DNA from: Xanthobacteraceae bacterium
GTDB lineage: Bacteria > Pseudomonadota > Alphaproteobacteria > Rhizobiales > Xanthobacteraceae
NCBI GenBank assembly: GCA_029239875.1
Contig: JARBUD010000013.1
Location: 1 to 64,000, forward strand
Reading direction: 5' to 3'
Length of the DNA stretch: 64,000 bases
The notes below the pieces were generated by a model. The model did not search any database. It saw only the letters and a program-made list of their open reading frames with translations, and was not told the DNA's origin. The translations under genes were made by a program, and so were the position numbers. Shown one piece after another: positions 58,926 through 64,000 of the stretch (within the stretch, counting starts at the first letter, position 1; each line of letters opens with the position of its first letter).

Positions 58926-60146
58926 CTACCGCCCGCCCCTCAGCGCCGCCAGCACGTCGAGGCCGGCATAGCCGTCCGGCTGCACGCCCATGCGGCGCTG
59001 GAAACTGGCCACCGCGCGCATGGTCATGTTGCCGACGCGCCCGTCGGTGCCGCCGGTGTCGAGGCCGGCGCGGGTGAGGCGGCGCTGCACTTCCTGGATC
59101 TCGACCAGCGTCAGCGGGCGCTCGCCGCCGGGGAAGAGCGTGACGAAGGGCGCGCCGCCCAGCACCCGGTCGCCGAGATGGCAGACCGCGAGCGCGTAGT
59201 TCATCGATGGGTTGTAGCTGCGCACGGCATAGAAATTCTGCGTCAGCAGGAAGCTCGGGCCGTTGGTCCCGACCGGCGCCCATAGCCGCGTGCGCGCCTT
59301 GGGGACGTCGAAGCGTCCTCCCCCGGCCGGCTTCACACCGAGCTTCGCCCAGTCCTCCACCGTGCGCCACGACTTCGCGTCGGCGTATTTCTCCGGGACG
59401 CCGGCCATGGCGACCTCGAAGCCCCAGGGCAGGCCGCGCTGGTAGCTGCCGCGCTTGATGAGGTAGCGCGCGCTGCCGGCGAGCGCGTCGGGCACGCTGT
59501 AGGGCGAGGGCTTGCCGTCGCCGTCATAATCGACGCCGAGGTTCAGCCAGACCTCCGGCATCCATTGCGTATGGCCCATCGCCCCGGCCCAGGAGCCGAG
59601 CATCTCGTCGGGCTCCGCCCAGCCGCGCTGGACGACGGCGAGGCCGTTGAGGAACTCGGTCTCCCAATATTTGCGCCGGCGCGGCTCGCCCCAGGCGAGC
59701 GCGGCGAGCGAGGGGAAGACCGGCTTCATGTGGTCCGGGTCGGTCACCAGCTCGCCGAAGGCGCTCTCCATGCCCCACAGGCCCAGCAACACGTCCGGCT
59801 CGACGCCGAAGTCCTTCTGCAGGCGCTTCAGCAGGGCGGCATTCTGCTGCGCCGCGGCGCGGCCGGTGTTCAGCCGCCATTCGGAGATGCGGCGGTTGAG
59901 ATACTGCCAGAGCTGCTCGCGGAACTCCGGCTGGGCGCTGTCCTTGGCATAGACCGAGGTGTCGGGCTTCAGTCCGCCGGTCACCCGGTCATAGACGGCG
60001 TCGGAGATGCCGCGGGCGCGGGCACGGGCGCGGAACTCGACGACCCAGGCGTTGAAGGGCTGCTTGGCGGTCTGCGCGAGAGCGCCCTCGCCCGCCAGCG
60101 CCAGCGCGCCGGCGCCGATGAGGAACGCCCGCCTTGTCTGCTGCAT
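58926..60146 (-). CDS. Lytic murein transglycosylase (MltB-like) with C-terminal PG-binding domain
   Basis: LLGLWGMESAFGELVTDPDHMKPVFPSLAALAW...SWAGAMGHTQWMPEVWLNLGVDYDGDGKP...VQRRLTRAGLDTGGTDGRVGNMTMRAVASFQRRMG. Confidence 0.93.
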   Translation of the reverse strand: MQQTRRAFLIGAGALALAGEGALAQTAKQPFNAWVVEFRARARARGISDAVYDRVTGGLKPDTSVYAKDSAQPEFREQLWQYLNRRISEWRLNTGRAAAQQNAALLKRLQKDFGVEPDVLLGLWGMESAFGELVTDPDHMKPVFPSLAALAWGEPRRRKYWETEFLNGLAVVQRGWAEPDEMLGSWAGAMGHTQWMPEVWLNLGVDYDGDGKPSPYSVPDALAGSARYLIKRGSYQRGLPWGFEVAMAGVPEKYADAKSWRTVEDWAKLGVKPAGGGRFDVPKARTRLWAPVGTNGPSFLLTQNFYAVRSYNPSMNYALAVCHLGDRVLGGAPFVTLFPGGERPLTLVEIQEVQRRLTRAGLDTGGTDGRVGNMTMRAVASFQRRMGVQPDGYAGLDVLAALRGGR

Positions 60147-60243
60147 CGCGCCGAATCGAAGGTCGCCGATCACATGTCCTCTCCTGCCGTTCGGGCATGC
60201 TGGGCAGGGATCGCGGCGCAGGCAAGGCGGAAAATGCGGGGGC

Positions 60244-61182
60244 TTAGGCCGGTGCGGTCATTGGCACGAGCTCTCCCGCCCGGGCGCGGCGGCCGACGAT
60301 ACGTTCGATCAGAGCGGCGTCGAGCGGCTGGCCGGTCGAGAACAGGCGCAGCGGCGCCGGGCTGGCGGCGAAGGCGACGGGACCGATGAGCGAGCTCAGC
60401 CGGCGGGCGATGGCCGGGGCCGGATCGACCCAGCGCACCGGCCAGGGCGCCACCTTCTGCAGGCGGTCGAGCACCAGCGGATAGTGCGTGCAGGCCAGCA
60501 CCACCGTATCGGTGCGGGACTTCCCATCACGTATCTTGCCCTCGCGCACGAAGGCGGGCGCGACCTCGGCGGCGAACTCCTCGTCGGCCACGGCTTCGCC
60601 CGCCATCACCGCCTCGGCGAGGCCGGCAAGACGGGTGGAGCCAACCAGCGTCACCCGGCAGGCGCCGGCGAAGTCACGGATCAGCGCCTGGGTGTAGTCC
60701 CGCTTCACCGTGCCGGGAGTGGCAAGCACGCTCACCTGCTTGGTCAGCGAGCCCTCGCAGGCCGGCTTGATCGCCGGCACGGTGCCGACGAAGGGGATGG
60801 AATAGCGCGCCCGCAGAACCGGCAGCACCAGCGTCGAGGCGGTATTGCAGGCGATCACCACCGCGTCCGGCGCCAGCCGCGCGATGAGCGCGTCCATCAC
60901 CCCGACGACACGGGCGACGAGGTCCTCCTCGCTGCGTGCGCCATAGGGGAAGCCGGCATCATCCGCCGCGTAGACGAAGCGCGCGTCGGGACGCGCGCGC
61001 GCCAGCTCGCGGAACACCGACAGGCCGCCCAGCCCTGAATCGAAGACGAGGATGGTCGGCGCTCGAAGCGCGGCGGATGGATGTACGGGAGGCGACGACA
61101 CGGCGGACGGCCCGGTTGAAGCAAGGTGCGAGACGCCGTGCACGCCCGGAGTTCCGGAAACGGGAGAAGCCTCGATGCGCAT
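60244..61182 (-). CDS. murI: Glutamate racemase
   Basis: ILVFDSGLGGLSVFRELARARPDARFVYAADDAGFPYGARSEEDL...VIACNTASTLVLP...VLACTHYPLV. Confidence 0.95.
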   Translation of the reverse strand: MRIEASPVSGTPGVHGVSHLASTGPSAVSSPPVHPSAALRAPTILVFDSGLGGLSVFRELARARPDARFVYAADDAGFPYGARSEEDLVARVVGVMDALIARLAPDAVVIACNTASTLVLPVLRARYSIPFVGTVPAIKPACEGSLTKQVSVLATPGTVKRDYTQALIRDFAGACRVTLVGSTRLAGLAEAVMAGEAVADEEFAAEVAPAFVREGKIRDGKSRTDTVVLACTHYPLVLDRLQKVAPWPVRWVDPAPAIARRLSSLIGPVAFAASPAPLRLFSTGQPLDAALIERIVGRRARAGELVPMTAPA

Positions 61183-61244
61183 CTGATGTCCTCCATCCCG
61201 GGCAGGATTGTGACGCATCTAGGTGAACGGAAAGTTTCGCTCCG

Positions 61245-62093
61245 TCAGGCTCCGTCCTCGCCCGCGACGTCATCCACAGGCTTCTCTTTCGGCTTGCCGC
61301 TCAGCCGGGCGGCGGTGCGCTCCTCGCGCCGCTGCCTTCCCTCGACCAGGGCGGCGACCATGCCGTGCAGCGTGGCGATGTCCTGCCGCGTGAGGCCCAC
61401 GCGGTGGAAGATGTTGCGGATGTTGCGGATGGTGACCGGCTTCTTCTCCGGCGAGCGGAAGAACAGCGCCTCGTCGAGCTCCTTCTCGACATGGTCGAAG
61501 AAGGCGAGGAGGTCCGCCTTGTCGGCGATCGGATAGCGGTCCGGCTGCTGGAACGGCAGCGCCCCGCCGGAGGCGAGCTTGAACCATTCATAGCCGACCA
61601 CCGCCACCGCCATGCCGAGGTTGAGCGAGGCGAAGGCCGGGTTCACCGGCAGCGTGAGGATGACGTCGGCGAGCGACACCTCCTCCGTATAGAGCCCGGT
61701 GCGCTCGCGCCCGAAGACGAGGCCGACATTCTCGCCGCCGGCGATACGGGTGACGGCTTCGGCAGCCGCCGCGTCGGCGCCGAGCACCGACTTCTGCATG
61801 CCGCGCTCGCGCGCGGTGGCGGCGGCGACGAAATTGAGGTCGGCCAGCGCCGCGCGCAGGTCCGGGAAGACCTCGGCATTCTCCAGGATGCGATCGGCGC
61901 CGGAGGCGAAGGTCACCGCCTTCGGGTTCGGCCAGCCCTCGCGCGGATTGACCAGACGCAGCCGCGACAGGCCGAAATTGCCCATGGCGCGCACCGCCGA
62001 GCCGATGTTCTCGCCGAGCTGCGGCTCGACGAGCACGACGACGGGCCCGCCCTCCAGCCAGGGGCGGGTCGAGTCGGTGCCGGCGCCGGGCAT
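61245..62093 (-). CDS. TrmH/TrmJ family RNA methyltransferase
   Basis: VVVLVEPQLGENIGSAVRAMGNFGLSRLRLVNPREGWPNPKA...NVGLVFGRERTGLYTEEVSLADVILTLPVNPAFASLNLGMAVAVVGYEW. Confidence 0.93.
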   Translation of the reverse strand: MPGAGTDSTRPWLEGGPVVVLVEPQLGENIGSAVRAMGNFGLSRLRLVNPREGWPNPKAVTFASGADRILENAEVFPDLRAALADLNFVAAATARERGMQKSVLGADAAAAEAVTRIAGGENVGLVFGRERTGLYTEEVSLADVILTLPVNPAFASLNLGMAVAVVGYEWFKLASGGALPFQQPDRYPIADKADLLAFFDHVEKELDEALFFRSPEKKPVTIRNIRNIFHRVGLTRQDIATLHGMVAALVEGRQRREERTAARLSGKPKEKPVDDVAGEDGA

Positions 62094-62193
62094 CAGGCGC
62101 GGCTCCCGGCGGCGGGCAAAAGAACGGCGGCATGAGCGAACATGCCGCCGTCCTAAAGCAAGTCCGGGGAAAATTGAACGCCCTGTCGGCGCG

Positions 62194-63030
62194 CTACTTC
62201 TTCTCCGGCAGCCGGCTCGCCGTCACCTGGCCGCCGGTCTTGCCGCGGATCAGGCCCCAGACCACGCCGGGCTGCGCCGGATCGAAGGCGAAGCCCTGGC
62301 CGCCGATCTCCACCGGAATGGTCTCCAGCCAGCGCATGGTCGAGCCCATCTCCGGCGGGGCGACGACATAGAGCTCGGGGTTGTCATGGCCGCTGATGTA
62401 GAGCCGGCCGTCCGGCCCGAAGGCGCCGCCGGAATTGCTCATGTCCTGGAACTTGGCCACCAGCGCGTCCGGATAGACGAAGGCTTCGGCGACGCTCCAA
62501 TCCGGATTGAAGCGCACGATCTGCGTCGCATACTTGTTGCCATAGGCCAGCGGGCTCTTGTCGAACACCCGGTTGTAATTGGCGAAAGCAGCCCACCAGC
62601 GGCCCTGCGGATCGCGGTCGAGCCAGGTGAAGGAGCCGCGCTCGATGCCGAAGCTGTGGGATTCCAGATGCTTCAGCGTCTCGGCGTCCCACACCTCGAT
62701 CGAGCTCACCATCGGCCAGTCCGGATAGTTGGAATGGGCGGTGTAGAGCTTGCCGTCGCGCACCACGCCGCTGTCGAGATGCAGGATCGGTCCGCCCTTC
62801 GGGCCCTCCCAGCGCGCGACCGGCTGGCCGGTCGTCTTGTCGAGCTTGGCGATGGTGCGGTTGTCGATGGCGTAGAGATAGCGGTCGGTGACCGCGACCG
62901 CCTGCCGGGCATCAGGGATGTCGAAGCGGGCGATGGTCTCGGCGGCCGGGCGCTGCTCCTGCGCCTGCGCACTGAATGCGACGGCGGCGAAGGCGAACGG
63001 CAGCAGAAGACGGAGAGGCGAAAGCGGCAT
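62194..63030 (-). CDS. Secreted beta-propeller-like protein of unknown function
   Basis: Signal peptide MPLSPLRLLLPFAFAAVAFSAQAQ; IARFDIPDARQAVAVTDRYLYAIDNRTIAKLDKTTGQPVARWEG...DPQGRWWAAFANYN. Confidence 0.75.
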   Translation of the reverse strand: MPLSPLRLLLPFAFAAVAFSAQAQEQRPAAETIARFDIPDARQAVAVTDRYLYAIDNRTIAKLDKTTGQPVARWEGPKGGPILHLDSGVVRDGKLYTAHSNYPDWPMVSSIEVWDAETLKHLESHSFGIERGSFTWLDRDPQGRWWAAFANYNRVFDKSPLAYGNKYATQIVRFNPDWSVAEAFVYPDALVAKFQDMSNSGGAFGPDGRLYISGHDNPELYVVAPPEMGSTMRWLETIPVEIGGQGFAFDPAQPGVVWGLIRGKTGGQVTASRLPEKK

Positions 63031-63332
63031 GGCGGGGCTCCTGTCGGGCGGCGCGCGGGGCGCCGGGGGATGCCGCGCGATAGCAGCGGTGCGTGAAGCA
63101 CCTGCGACAGGGTTGGCCGGCGGCCGGCATGGCCGTCATCCATCCTGGGTATACAAAATGCCAGAAAGCCTTGACCCACAAGCCTTCCAGCCATGCGGCC
63201 CTCGGTCGAGATTTTGGCCCGCCGCGTGCTTCCCCTCGGGGACGTGGCGCGCTATCACGCGCCCCATCCGGCGTCTGTGCGCGGACACGCGCCGCGACCC
63301 TCCCGACAACGTTTCCGTGCGAGGTGGACCTC

Positions 63333-64000
63333 ATGGCGAAGATCAAGGTGGCGAATCCGGTCGTCGAGCTCGACGGCGACGAGATGACCCGAATCATCTG
63401 GCAGTACATCAAGGACAAGCTGATCCACCCGTATCTCGACCTTGGGCTGGAATATTACGACCTCGGCCTGCCGAACCGCGACGCCACCGGCGACCAGGTC
63501 ACCATCGACGCGGCCGAGGCGATCAAGCGCGTCGGCGTCGGCGTGAAATGCGCCACCATCACCCCCGATGTCGGCCGCATGACCGAGTACAACCTCAAGA
63601 AGATGTGGCGCTCGCCGAACGGCACCATCCGCAACATCCTCGGCGGCGTGATCTTCCGCGAGCCGATCATCTGCCGGAACGTGCCGCGCCTGGTGCCGGG
63701 CTGGACGCAGCCCATCATCGTCGGCCGCCACGCCTTCGGCGACCAGTACCGCGCCACCGACTTCCTCGTCCCCGGCAAGGGCACGCTGACCATCAAGTTC
63801 GCCGGCGACGACGGGCAGGTGATCGAGCACGAGGTCTACAAGTTCCCCGGCGCCGGCGTGGCGCTGTCGATGTACAATGTCGACGAGTCCATCGCCGAGT
63901 TCGCCCGCGCCTCGCTGAACTACGGCCTGATGCGCAACTACCCAGTCTATCTGTCGACCAAGGACACCATCCTCAAGCAGTATGACGGGCGCTTCAAGCA
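63333..64000 (+). CDS. icd: NADP-dependent isocitrate dehydrogenase, N-terminal part (truncated by window edge)
   Basis: [64 protein letters not shown]; open to the right edge, so missing from the ORF track. Confidence 0.96.
   Translation, partial: MAKIKVANPVVELDGDEMTRIIWQYIKDKLIHPYLDLGLEYYDLGLPNRDATGDQVTIDAAEAIKRVGVGVKCATITPDVGRMTEYNLKKMWRSPNGTIRNILGGVIFREPIICRNVPRLVPGWTQPIIVGRHAFGDQYRATDFLVPGKGTLTIKFAGDDGQVIEHEVYKFPGAGVALSMYNVDESIAEFARASLNYGLMRNYPVYLSTKDTILKQYDGRFK

Noticed and set aside
63080-63332. tRNA-like or ncRNA signal in the gap before icd
   Set aside because: No cloverleaf, TPsiC loop or terminator-like structure found by eye

Overview
The window is a GC-rich, densely coded alphaproteobacterial chromosome segment. 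Gene content and order suggest a Xanthobacteraceae/Hyphomicrobiales-type genome (inference, not tested). It runs from a truncated groEL at the left edge to a truncated icd at the right edge. Most of it is housekeeping or transport: an Mla-type ABC lipid transporter, a TRAP transporter, a Liv-type branched-chain amino-acid ABC operon, a choline/glycine-betaine ABC operon, a purine block (purB, purC, purS, purQ, purL, then bolA, grxD, rpsD), cell-wall enzymes and a TPP riboswitch-thiD unit. I see no CRISPR array, prophage, intact transposon, rRNA, convincing tRNA or recognisable defence island. The parts most worth a second look are: (i) two loci sharing a phased GGTGAC/GGTGGC element, one of which supplies the C-terminal tail of a KamA-like protein and the start codon of the next gene; (ii) two likely PhoB-box units (plcP-agt-like lipid remodelling, and a phytase-like protein); (iii) a secreted six-SH3b protein built by a ~960-bp near-identical tandem duplication, next to a WNRPGW-repeat paralogue; (iv) three families of dispersed palindromic repeats, one bracketing a lone GIY-YIG gene and all three meeting at ~31 kb; (v) a 32-bp perfect duplication of the groEL 3' end; (vi) operator-like structures upstream of liv and beside an XRE-cupin regulator; (vii) small uncharacterised proteins embedded in the liv and pur operons. 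All family assignments come from reading the translations; no database search was run.
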